A DNA stretch of 64,000 nucleotides from Symbiodinium natans (lineage: Eukaryota > Sar > Dinophyceae > Suessiales > Symbiodiniaceae). Positions within the stretch are counted from its first letter, which is position 1; each line of letters opens with the position of its first letter. Positions 1 through 11,200 of this stretch are shown here, piece after piece. Under the pieces are notes generated by a model, which saw only the letters and a program-made list of their open reading frames with translations, searched no databases and was not told the origin of the DNA. The stretch is from NCBI GenBank assembly GCA_905221605.1, contig CAJNDS010000476.1, positions 62,001 through 126,000 on the forward strand, given 5' to 3'. A program made the translations under genes and the position numbers.

Positions 1-477
1 CGGAGCCGCCCCCTTGTTGCCAACACAGCCCTCGGCGTGTGGACGATGCTGCCGAGTTCGCAGGACGCTGTCTCGAGCTTCGTTTATGCATGGGGGAGTA
101 AAGGACCCGGATGTGAAGATTTTGTCGCGCAAAGCTTGTGCTGCCGCAATATCCGCATTCCCACATGTTTCATGTCAGCATGCAAAAACATTTGCACCTC
201 TCCATGTGCTGCGAGATGCGCAAAAACAACATCAGGATCTTCAAGGGTCTGGGGTTGGGTTCCTGGTTTGCGTTGTTTCGAATGGGGTTGAGCAACAAAC
301 GCTTCGCCGTTCCACAAAAACATCCTTTAAAAAAATATTTTTCTCTTTAATTGGACCCAGATGCCCCCAATCAAGGCGGTTGGGGCGGCCTGGTGCAGGA
401 GCTCCTACCAGCGATCTCGAGATAACAACTCAATTCGTCGTTGCGTTAGTAGAACAAAATTTGCTCACCGTCATCGC
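1..477. other. No recognisable gene
   Basis: A plus-strand frame is open across this stretch and beyond to base 1033. Its composition changes abruptly, it matches no family I know, and it crosses the retroelement relic starting near 478 in a partly different frame. I treat it as non-coding or decayed sequence. Confidence 0.5.
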
Positions 478-762
478 GCTTGAAATGGGAAGGCGCTGGA
501 GCATTGAGGCCGCCAACTTCGTCCGCTTGCTTCTAGGCGCCGGGCGCGGGCCGTCCCAGCCACCTGCCGGGCCGCAGCCATGTTTCCCTTCACGCTGCGT
601 TGGTCGTCCCCCATCTCCTTCGCAGCTGCGCGGACTTTCGCCGCTCGTCTACTGTCGCTCCCGCTCGGTGGCACTGCCAACGTTGACGGGGATCCCCCCC
701 TCCTCAGCGAGGTCCTGGTCGATTCCACCATCCCTGCCCCCATTGCAAGCCGCCTCCCGTGA
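478..762 (+). mobile_element. Decayed retroelement-type ORF tail, copy A
   Basis: With one frameshift near 540-580 this reads as a protein tail. It starts EMGRRWSIEAANFVRLL, continues through an Arg/Ala-rich helix, then LLSLPLGGTANVDG and LLSEVLVD, and ends IASRLP before a stop at 760-762. The same order of blocks recurs twice more downstream (1366-1502 and 2078-2337), so this is a repeated element rather than chance. From memory, such tails close long reverse-transcriptase ORFs that are common in Symbiodiniaceae assemblies; I cannot verify that here. No RT motif, LTR or target-site duplication is visible, so only the 3' end of the ORF is present. Confidence 0.45.
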
Positions 763-1173
763 AGGCTTCCGAGCCTTGCCGTTGCGCTGCCCGTGGACCG
801 TCTTGACCAGCAGAAAAAGGTGCGAAGGAAAAATCAAAAATCCACCCCATTTCCTGGTTTTGGCGCCTCCCGCGCGACCTCGAGGCCTGCTCGCAGCACC
901 CGGCGCAAAGCTGCTCGTGTTTGCGGTTTACTCGCCACTTCCAAGATCCGACGTGAAAGCGAACTTGTTCACAGCTCCTCCGCGGCTGCTTCCGCACCGG
1001 CACGTGCGCCAACGCCCCCTCCTGTTGCCCTGACCCTGCCTGCCTCGACCAAAACAACAGCTTGCGGCAGTCTCCGCAGCTTAGTCTCGTCAACGTCCGC
1101 CTCCGGGGCTGGACCAGCGGGCTGCGCGATAGATTGTCGAGGGCATGCGGCTACAAGGGGCGGCCCAAGGGAA

Positions 1174-1502
1174 GAGTCTGTAGTCCACGTTCCACGTTGC
1201 CCGTTTTGCAGCAGGAGCGGGGGACCGGCAGTAAGCCACTTGACAAACTCGGCGGCCTGCATGCTCCGTGTCACTGGGTCCGGCTCCGCGCCGGCGCCGC
1301 AGACCGACGCAAACGGCGCCAAACCTACCCCGAACTCCACGGCAGGCATGCGCGGCTCGTCGACATCGGGATCGAAGTCGGAGGGCGCTTCAGCACCGAT
1401 GCAGCCTCCTTCCTGCGCCTCCTGGCACTGCACCGCGCAGCCGGCGTCGCTGGGTGCAACAGTGGTCCGGAAAACTCGCGGTGGCAGCGATGCGTGGATA
1501 GG
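1174..1502 (+). mobile_element. Decayed retroelement-type ORF tail, copy B, with zinc-finger-like block
   Basis: The block CPFCSRSGGPAVSHL followed by SAAC near 1198-1262 has C-x2-C, His, Cys spacing like a retroelement-type zinc knuckle or finger. After a frame change comes GIEVGGRFSTDAASFLRLL (about 1369-1425), equivalent to the start of copy A. After another frame change comes WVQQWSGKLAVAAMRG (about 1450-1499), which ends in stop codon TAG. At least two frameshifts make it non-functional. It is truncated compared with copies A and C, lacking the final LLELPL and SRLP blocks. Confidence 0.45.
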
Positions 1503-2077
1503 CGGCTAGCCTGCTTGAGCTTCCGGCTGCTGGTGAGGATTGCGTTGCGCGTGCGGGTGAAGTGCCCGAACTGCACGAAGTTCTTGCGGACGTGCGGGGC
1601 AGCCGCTTGGCAGCGCCCCCGTTGGCTTCAGTGGTTATCAGGTCGATGAGGATTTGTGGCCGCTGATGGACAAAGGTCTGGAAGATCACAAACAGAACAC
1701 ACGCATAAACCCGTCAAATCCTGGCGGTCGCCATCATCATACCACTACTATCATCTGTTTCCACCCTAGCTCGCGCAGATGCGTTCGTTCCCTTTTCATT
1801 TTATTAATACAATAAAGAACACGCGTATCTTGTTACAAACGAGGGAGGTCATTATGAAAGAGCGCGTGATTAGTATGATGTGTGAAAACGAAACGGCCCG
1901 TTCAGTTTAGGCCCGGGATGAAACATGTACTAAACGACGAAGAGAAATACACTAATTGCATTTGCCAGGAGTTCATGACGCATGAAACGCACGAACTGTA
2001 TGAGCGAGATTTTCCCTTGCCCGGCGGTGAGACTAGTAGAAGGATGCGAGGACCGGAATGTGGCGCTGCCGCCTTGT
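1503..2077. other. No recognisable gene
   Basis: Spacer between two retroelement-tail relics. It contains a short AT-rich patch near 1795-1815. I see no conserved protein, RNA or repeat. Confidence 0.5.
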
Positions 2078-2337
2078 CGTGATCGGGCTTGAGGTTGCAG
2101 GGCGCTTCGGTCTGAAGCAGCCACCTTCCTCCGCCTGCTTGCGCGCCACCGGGCTGCGGCTGTCGCGGCGTGCTTGCGACCCGCGGCCCGGGATCCATGC
2201 TGGACTGCGCTGCTCGCAGCTTCGCCAGCTCCCTCCTTGAGCTGCCCCTGGCGGGCGAGGCCAACGGCGAGAACAGCGCTTCATGAGCTCCTCGCTGACG
2301 GGCGCTGGGAAAGGCCGGTCGCCGCAAGCCGCCTCCC
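2078..2337 (+). mobile_element. Decayed retroelement-type ORF tail, copy C
   Basis: It reads IGLEVAGRF, then after frameshifts ATFLRLLARHRAAAVAA, SFASSLLELPLAGEANGEN, HELLADGRWERPVAASRLP and a run past the expected end. Block order and spacing match copy A almost completely, so the frame can be followed through the breaks. The DNA is very GC-rich compared with the flanks. Three copies about 0.7-0.9 kb apart suggest serial insertion or tandem duplication of 3'-truncated elements. Confidence 0.45.
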
Positions 2338-3855
2338 TGACCGCTGCCTCCCTGACCTGCGAGGAAAAAAAACGGAATGTTGGACGCACTTTGACTTCGT
2401 GAGTACACGGGCCAGTGGTCATATTGTAGTAGCCGCCTGCCCATGCGGCCTTGAGAACAAAAGTCTGCGCCGGAGTAAAGGAGCGTAAAAAGACAAAAAA
2501 CCATGCGCATTTTTTAAATGTAATGGTTTATGACGGTGTGTTCACTTCACTTTGTTGTTAGCCTTAAAACAAAAGTGCATAGTTGGCTAACCGCCCGTAT
2601 TGTTCCAAGAATTGGCTGGACCATGGTAGGCTTGGCACATACGGCCGTTCCAGGAATGCACTTCCGTGTGCTCCCGGACCTGCCCGGCTTTGCACGAGCT
2701 TACAACCGAGCCTCGTCGCTGCCCGCTCGTAGCTGTAGGTAGGCGTCTGACGGTGGAAAAAGGTGACAAAAACATGCAGATTGATTTCAGCTTTGATTTT
2801 TTTTGAAACGGTCATAACCATATTCTGTGTCATCAAGGCCAGTGGGGAAAAAACATGATGAGTTGTGAGGCATTTACGCAAGCTTTGCAGACATCCTTTT
2901 GCGTTCACATGGTCGTGTCAGAAACGGTTGCTGGTTTCGAACAGTGCTTGAGCAGATTGTGGCCATGGCTTCTGCGGCATCTGTGACCGATGTGGTGCAC
3001 TTAGTCTTGGTCTGCACGTGTACATATGCCGTGCCTGTAGCGCCTCACGCCTGCTTCTGAGGGCGATGCGAGAAATGGCAGTGCAGCAAGTATTAAAAGA
3101 CCGCCTCCAAACACGGTGTAGAGGTTTGTTTCGTTGCGCAACGACAGAGGCAACGACAGCAGCAAGGTCACGCAAGCGATGTTATATGCAAAAAGAACAA
3201 GGAACAATTCATCGCACACAGTTCACAGATTCGTGTCGCGCTGCCCTCAGTTCAAGGTAGGTCGAAGGTTCCACAAAGGCGCGCCAGGCACACACTTTTT
3301 TGTGCCAACGGGTGCCTATGACCATGTATGCATGTGCTACGTGTTGCACTCCCCTTGTGTTGGTTTGTCCTGTCCCGCCCTCTGAAGTATAGGGAAGGGG
3401 TGTTGCAGCGGCGGTTTTTTCATGTCTTTGGGCACCATCGTTGGGGAGATTCGTGTTGGAGGTCCTGATTCTGTACGTGAGTGAAATTCAACATCCGCAA
3501 GTTGGACGATCCAAGGCCTGAAGTGCGGCCACAGTGGTAGCAGTTTTTGCCCTTTACGCTCGGGCCGAGATTCAGCCACTATCACGTCATCCGATCCTAA
3601 AGCATGTGCCCTTGATGCGCGTATGCTACGAACGATTGCGAGAGTCGACACATGTGCTGCATATGTGCGAACCTTATCGCTGAACGGTGATGTGTTGATG
3701 TGCGAAGGCGCTGGGGGTTCCCGAAGGAACGACAGCCACCAACATGTGAAGCACAGACAAAAAACCAGCGGTTTTGTGCCTTGCTCTGTGTGTGTGTGTG
3801 TGGAAACAGGTTGTTCATCCTGGAAAGGCGTCACTGCCATAGCAGGGGGACGGAG
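2338..3855. other. No recognisable gene
   Basis: About 1.5 kb with only short frames. It contains small runs of A and T and a short GT stretch nearby at 3788-3801. Nothing supports a gene. Confidence 0.5.
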
Positions 3856-3900
3856 GGGGTGCAGGGGAGCTCCGTCCAATGAAGCTCTCCCCTGCACCCC
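3856..3900. repeat. 14-bp perfect inverted repeat (hairpin)
   Basis: GGGGTGCAGGGGAG at 3856-3869 is exactly reverse-complementary to 3887-3900, with a 17-base loop. No coding frame or poly-T follows, so I call it a foldback structure and not a bacterial-type terminator. Confidence 0.75.
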
Positions 3901-4159
3901 AGGAAAACGTACCTGCTTGCCCGCACCCGGGGTCCGGCGTGGCCAGCTGGTGAGGCATCATGTCACTTGCATCTTCATCTCATTTCGTGCTACGTTATTC
4001 CTTTGTGTCCGGCGTAGCAAGGGGCCGAAACCATACCCCTTACGGATCATCTCATCGTGTGTTTGTACGCCATTCCTGTGGTCTGGCATACACGGTACAA
4101 AAATCTCATCTCATCATCATGGCATGAAAGGTTGTGCTCCACACAGTCACCAATGCATC

Positions 4160-4166
4160 AGTGTGG

Positions 4167-4207
<41 letters not shown>

Positions 4208-4266
4208 GTTTGTCTTTTGTTGTGTGTGTGTGTGTGTGTGTGCGTGGGTGTGTGTGTGTGTGTGGG
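4160..4266. repeat. Interrupted (GT)n microsatellite
   Basis: Two long GT blocks are separated by a TTTTGTTTGTC interruption. Open frames over it encode only Cys-Val, or His-Thr on the other strand, and are artefacts. Confidence 0.9.
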
Positions 4267-4686
4267 TTGATGTGCATGCTGGTTTGCTGCATTCCAAGGA
4301 CCGAAGAGACGAGGTGCACTTCCGCAAGAAGACATCAAACTTTGCGCATTTTTCGTGACATGAACATGACACAGCACGGAGTTGTATGTTTGTGCGCCTT
4401 GCCAAGACGTGTCTGTGGCTCGCCAGAAGACACGCTGGTTCAAGCTGAGCTTTCCAGCAGTTGCGTCCACGTGTCCGGGGCATTGCCACGAGGCAGGTTT
4501 GCGCAAGTGCATGGGCAGTGACACTTTCCGTGTTTCGGGTTTGCTGGTTTGAGAGCCGCCATGTTGTCCTGTTGTTTGCGGTCTTCCTGGAAAAATTTCA
4601 CGAGAGAGCACTGTGTTGCTACGTGTTTGCCTGTGTGCTCGCTCAGGTTGGCGGTGCATCATTTTCTTGAGTGGCGCCATCACGGC

Positions 4687-5256
4687 ATGGATGCCGATCA
4701 ACCCTTCTCGGTCTTCAGATTGCCGGCAGGTGCAAAAGATGGCGTCAGTTCCATGCCAGTCCCTCGCGAGCCGGCCCGCGTGAACGCTCAACCGAAGCAC
4801 GGTGACACCCATGCTTCCAACAGCCGCAGGTGGTCAGCCCTAGCGTGCGCTGCAGCATGCGGCGCCGCATCCGTCCGACAGGTAAAGCGAGTACAGAAGC
4901 GTTCTGCGGTCAACCGCAAGGTTTATAGAGTCCAAGTGGACCTTCCAGACCCGATGGATGTTGAAAAACAGATCGAGACGGTTGCAGGACCAATGTTTGC
5001 AAAGGATATTCAACAAGCTGGCCGTGCCGCCACTGACCTCTTGCATTCGACTGAGAAGGCGCTGCCCAAGATGATGCTTCCGGAACTTCCAAAAATACCG
5101 CTGCCTTCCTTGCCAGCGGTCCCCCCCGAGCTGACGGCGGCAGTAAAGCAGTTGGCAGCCAAAGTTGAGGCGGCGGCGCCCAACTTGACCACGGACTTGA
5201 AGAATCTGGCAGCCCATTTACCACCAGACATTGCCAAGGTTTTGTTGCACCCACAG
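4687..5256 (+). CDS. ABC1K exon 1: N-terminal targeting and Pro-rich region
   Basis: The frame is open from 4549, but ATG 4687 starts the reading MDADQPFSVF and is my preferred start. Residues about 40-60 contain RRWSALACAAACGAASV, a weak hydrophobic patch before a basic stretch, compatible with organelle targeting but not proof of it. Then comes a hydrophilic part with repeated LPxLP/IPLPSLPAVPP turns and helical repeats. The exon ends at CCA CAG before a GC donor (5257) in phase 0. No family domain is in this exon; its membership rests on phase and position. Confidence 0.65.
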
Positions 5257-8200
5257 GCTGTCCAGTTGTGTGTAGGACAGCCCTACAGCATGGCATGAAG
5301 TCGCAAATTCCTCAACACATGGCTTCTTGGGTTCTACTTGAGTCGAGTGTTCGGGCTTCACTTCACACCACGCTTTACTGGTGTCCCATCAGGTGCTGGA
5401 GCCTGTCATGCTCCCGGCGGGCGTGGGAGCTGTCGTGGTGTGGCTATTGGCCCTGCGCCGGGGCCCGCAGCCATGGATAGAGGATCCCAAAACCGGTCAA
5501 AAACCAGACAGTAGCACCAAGTTGCTATCCTACAAAAACTTAAGCCCGTTTCGCGATCGGACCGTTTCGCGATCGGATTGTGTCCCTAGAGGAGTTGCCT
5601 CGGGAGTACGATTACGGCCGCATCACCGCATACTGGCAGCGAAGGCAACCCGACAAGGATGCAGCTGATGTATGCGTGTGGTAGGGGTGATCAGTTCCCA
5701 GCCCTTTTGGCACTTGAGGCCCTTCAAGCTTCTGACGCGCTTCGTGGAAGCAGGAATCAAGGTCGGGGGATTTCTGCTATCCCGCAAATTGGACGAGTGG
5801 ACTGGGACGGAAGACCAGATGCGTCCACAGAGGGCCGTGGAAGCGAGGGAGCTGATCACGGATCTGGGCGTGACCTTCATCAAGATCGCTCAGGTTTGGG
5901 CGTCGCGACCTGACATCCTACCCAAAGAGTCCTGCGGCCGGGATTTGTGCACATTTTGTTTAAGTTGAACGGCAGCTTAAGGATGCATCGGCGGAAAGCT
6001 TCTGTACAGTTTCGTAGAAGCATCGTGTCCATGTCGTGTGCGAAGCATGCGGAGTTAAAGGTACCTGAAAGAGTACGAGAAGCTTTTGGAGCAGGTGGGG
6101 GTGAATGCCCAATCCGCGATCCCCTTGGCAGATGGCAGAAGTAGTGCAGAAGTCCTTTAGCTGCTTGGAGGTGCGGCCCTTCGGCAAGGACTTGGCCTTG
6201 GAGACCCTTCGTCGGAAGGAAGAAGGGGGCAGGGCGGCCATCGATATGTTGCTGGGCGTGCGCTTGGTTTGCGGTCTCGGCATACATCCCTGCCGCAATG
6301 CAGAGTCTTCGCTTTAGCCCTAGCCATCTCGGGCCCCAAACCCCGGCTATCCGTATCTTGCGGTTTGGCTTGCAGATTCGCGTGCGCATTGCAGGGGCAA
6401 ACAGGGGCTTACCTGGCTGAGATTGGCTGAGGGATCACACGGGGGAAAAAGCTTTGTTCCTGAGAATTGGGTTGTTTGGCCAAGTGCAAAAATCCAACCC
6501 AAGCCCCCCGGCCTGTGGGGCAGGCTCATGAAGTTTGGGTGGACACCTTCCCTGCTTAGATTGACGGGCCCGGAACGCCTGCACCAACCAAAGGTACAAG
6601 GAAGATGTAGAGAGAAAAATGCAACTGAGAGAAGTATTAAAGAAATACAGAAAGGACTCGCCGGCCCCTTCGCAAGCGGAGGGGGAAGCAGGTCTGGAGG
6701 GATCCAGTTCCTCCACTCACCATCACTCGCCCAGTTGTTGTGGTCTGTTACAATACCATCACTTGGATCCTAGACAGACAATCAAAGGTTTGACGACCTC
6801 AGTGTCTTCGAGAAGCCAATTGCCTCCGCCTCCGTGGGCCAGGCAGCTATTTTCGAAGGTCTCTCAGGTTTAAGCTGTTTGTGGTTGGTCGCACAACGCC
6901 TGCCGCAGAAGTGCTTGCAAGTGAATGTCGTTTCAGATAGCCGTAGCAGAGTTTTGCTGCAGATGTAGCCATCCCCAAGAATTAAAGGCAGATGGATTCA
7001 AGACCTTCACTCCGGAGCATCGTATTGGTGGACAGCAATTCAGCGATCCCAGCACTCCTGAATTCAACATTCATTCTAAGCTGTCGGCGAACCTGCCTCG
7101 AACTTTGCTCTGTACCCAAGCAACTCCAAAACCTCAAAGCCTTTTCGCCCAAGTGGTGGCGCGTGTGCGGCGTTTGCTTTAGCGTTTTCTGAATTTTCAG
7201 GTCTACAAGGCCGAGCTCAATGGGAAGACAGTGGCTGTGAAAGTGCAGCGGCCCGATGTCCGAGAGCAATCCACCCTAGTCGCCTGGCCAAGGCTCTGTT
7301 AGCTTTGGGCTTTGGGTGCCAGATGCTGGTTGGTAACCCCTTGCATGGATTTTATGAACTCAGGCATAGGCATGTTGAGGAACAGTTGGCCAAGGTTTGA
7401 GGCCTTGGCCAGATCCCGCTATGCTAAACAAATCTAAAGAAGTAGACTCTGCACTTTATGCACGTGTTTTATTAGAGCCTGTGGAGTAGGCTTTCATTTG
7501 ACCTCTTACTGGCAAGTGGGCTTCGAGGACCTCTATGTGATCCGCACAGCTGGCTCAATTGGCTCGCTGCTACCGTGGCCTTTCCTGCGCCTCTCCTGCG
7601 ATAGAGAGGAGGAAATATGAAGATGTTCTGGAGGCTACTATTTTTGCGCTTTTTTGAAGTTGAGGTTGATTTGTTGTGGTTTTTCAACTCATGCCAGCAC
7701 CAATTCTTTTAGCAGAGGTTCTTTAGCCGGGTAGTATTCGTAAATTTTGAGCCTGGAGATGCCCACGAGAGATGCACGAGCGTTCCGTGTTTGACCCTAG
7801 CACTGAAGTTGACGTGTGGACGTGTGGTTCGGCCGCCTGTGCTCTGGTAAGATATAGAGTTTCCAGTAAACAAGGAGAGGAAGCCAGAACGACGAAGCTC
7901 AGGATTTGGTTCAGGAAGGTCTCAAGTTTCACGCTTTGGGCCGACCCAAACTCCTTTCCAGTTCTTCAATGAGGGTTCTCCTCAACGAACTTGAGGTCTA
8001 CGGCCAGGCAGTCCAGGAACCTCGTGGAGCTCATCGACCTCACCGCGCCGACCTTCGTTCAGGAGCTGGACTACGAGGCGGGGTTGGTTCAAGGGGCAGA
8101 GATTGGTTGCAGGTCTCCTCGTTCTAGCAGGCTGATTCCGGCACCTCCCTGAATGCCTTCGCACTCCGTTAAGCTCAGCCAGGAGAGTCCCAAAGCATCA

Positions 8201-11200
8201 GAGATCCAGGACGCGAAAAGCAACATCTTAGATCAGTAATTTGTATCCTGCCGAACCAGTCTGCGACATCGCCAAGACTCTGCCAGGTGGAGGCCGCAAA
8301 CCAGCGTCGCTTTGCCGAGACAGTCGAGGTTGGACATGCTAAGCATTGAGGGTGCTTCCTGGAAGCTTCATGGATACTGACAGGTCCAGATATCGTATGG
8401 CTTAAGCGTGTGAAGTGGAAGGTCAGGATGGCGAATGTATGTGCCATGAGCCTGTGCAACGTCCACACCCCTCATGCCGTTTCTCTAGCTGAAGATGTGC
8501 TGTGTCGTGGCCTGGAGGATTGCGAGCTCATCCGGGATGCTGTCGTAGTGCCAGAGATCGTGTTTGCGAATCGTGTCCCGGCTGTCAAATGAACGCATGG
8601 GTGCCTTCAACCTGCACACACACATCTTCCACTCCCAATCCGCACCTTGTACGTGTGTGGTCAGAGTGTTCTTGCGTTGGTTCCCTGACCAAGGCGAGGT
8701 TCTCGTTCAGGAGATGTGGGTTGGCGCTTGTCCGGCATACCTGGATTTCCGGTCAATTTAGGTGTTTGGGGGTGTCAGGGCTTATTATGGTCAGCGACGT
8801 CGATCTCATCAGCGTGCCAGCAAAGTGAAGGAGCTGGCAAGGGCAGGACGCCAAGGTCATCAGAGTTCAAGACCCTCCAGACTCCACCCTGCAGGAGTGG
8901 CTCGACGGAAAGAAGTTGACAGAGCCTGGTGCGGCCCAGGAACAGGCTGGAAGCCTGCCCAGTGGTTGCTCAGGGTGGACATCGCTAGCTGGCATCGTTG
9001 GTGATGCCATTGTGCTTGGCTGCAGCAACTTCGGCTTGGCGGGTCGTAGACACTGCTGCCGTAGCGCCAGTGACTAGCATGGCGCTTTCCTGCAGCGCAT
9101 AGTTTATGGTCTGCTTGGTAATGGTACTCATCATGGTTCTTCCCTGCAGTTGACCGTTGGACAAGCACGTCCCAATGATTCCCAATGTTTCAGGGCCCTA
9201 TCAAGACTCCTGTTTGGGCTTGCCAGGCTGGCCGTGTGGTGAAGTGCCTTTGGCGCAGGGAGATGGTTTATGGGGCTTGGGAAAGTCAGGTTCGAGATCG
9301 TTTTGCAAAATATTTGGCGCGAAATGTGGTTAGAAGGAGATTAACGGAAGGCTGCGGAGCGGTCAGTTGTTTGTGCCTGCAGGCTTGATCTGCAAAGCAG
9401 CTGCGGTGGATTGAGATTCTCATCGTCTAGTTGCCGTGTGTCTGAGGCTGCTGCTGAACAGCTACATGGTCCAGTTCTTGGAAACGGGGCGCCTTAGCGT
9501 AATCATAAGACTAGAGTTTGGCCCAATTTAATTGAGAGATGTCTGAGCCGCAAATGCGCTGTGAGCAAAGAAGCCGCTTCTTCTCCCTGACACGGGTAAG
9601 AATCCTCCCACAGCCATCAGCCGACGAAGATTTGACCCAGGTACCTGCACGGGGACCCTCACCCCGGCAACTTTATCCTCATGGGCGCCTCAGCAGAGCT
9701 AGGGGATGGGTGGGGTTGAGGGTTTGGGAGGAGGAGCAGGGCTTGGGGCGTCAGAGGTCTTCCTAAGGCCCTATAGTGCCCCAAGCTTTGCGAGTTCTGA
9801 TGGTCTATGAAGGGGCCATTGTGAGGTGATGGGCGCCTCGGCATTCTGGACTATGGCCCCAGAGCTGCAACTCATGGGCTGCGCCGCAGGGTCGAGGGTC
9901 AGAACCAGTATGTAGGCAAATGTCCAAACATGGGGGTTCTCCTTTTCAGCCTCCCAGCGCCCTAACATTTCCAAGAGGCTTCTCTGAGAGACTCTAAGGC
10001 CTGATGACCGAGATCAGTTCTGAGAAGCGCCTGGCTTTTATCGAGTTCCTGATGCATTTGCCCGGCCCTCAGACAGGCCATGGGCTTCCGATTTTTTCTG
10101 GGTGTGGAAGCACTTTGTATAAATGCATGAGCAAGTCTCTAGGCTGTGTGCAAACCCCCACGCGTTTGGATCCCGAGTCTTTAGTGGCCAGCCGAGGCAG
10201 GCGAAGGAGTACAGGAGCTGTCTCAACGACCTGATCCTCGGCTTGTTCATCCGTGCGACAGGCAACAGAAAACCTGAAGCGTCAGAGCATACGGATAGGC
10301 CATGATAGGCCTACAGTGGGCCTACACTTTCCAAGCAGCTGAGGATCAACCTCGAGTTCTTTCCTCCAGCGCGGGGCTGAGCAGAGGACGAACGAGCCTG
10401 GCAATCTGCAAGGGTCGTAGGACGTAGGATGAGCTGCAGAAGTGCAAGCATTGTGCAGACCCCGCGACCCAGGCCCTGGCGGAGGATAAGGAGGCCCTGG
10501 ATATCATCGTGCCCACCCTGGCGAACACATTGTCGACGCTCTATGAGGAAGGTGGTGACCTCAAGAAGAAGCAGGCCCTGTCGAGAGGAATCAGGATAAG
10601 ATCGCAGCGTAGATTTCGGGCTGAAGCCTTGGCAGGCGATGTTCGTAAAGCAGCGAGAAGAGATGAAAGCCGCCGGAAAGTTGGATGGCCTGCGAGAGAA
10701 GTGCCCCGCCTAAACCATGATTCATGGAAAGCGTCACTCCCGATACGGCACCGAGGCTGCAGGCCATCAGCAAGAAGTACTCCGGAGCTTTCCGGTTGCC
10801 TCCCTACTTCACGCTGATCCTGCGGGCCTTCGGTACCCTTGAGGGCCCCTTGGCCTGGTTGCGAAGAACTTTGTTGTTCCCTGGAAGAGCCATCCATGCC
10901 CGCGCAGATCTCTTCAGCACTTGTAGCCGCCTGGTTGAGGTCTCGGGCTGAAGACCAACGAGAACTTCGCCATCGTCAAGGAGCGGGGTAGGGGTCGAGC
11001 GTACGCCCACTTGTCGGTCCAGTGTGTGCTTTTGTGTTTGGCCCAGTGTATGCCCCTTCTTTACCACGCGAGACCTTGAGAAACCCACGAAAAACTCAGA
11101 AGCCTAAACGCCCTTTTTCGCCTTTAATACCCCAAAACCTCTTTCAAGCCGTGCAAAGCTTGCGTTAACTATATGACCCATGGTGCGAGCATTGGGGGGG

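Noticed and set aside
14-1033. 339-codon plus-strand open frame
   Set aside because: It crosses the retroelement relic in a mixed frame, has no motif, and its composition drifts along its length; GC-rich sequence easily stays open.
3887-3905. Rho-independent terminator
   Set aside because: The hairpin has no following U-run and the DNA is eukaryotic.
4106-4812. Open frames over the GT repeat (127 and 221 codons, minus strand)
   Set aside because: They consist largely of His-Thr runs from the microsatellite.
9770-9800. Sequence reading KLCEF as the ABC1K DFG exon
   Set aside because: It runs into a stop, whereas 9826-9855 gives LGILDYG with matching phases on both sides.
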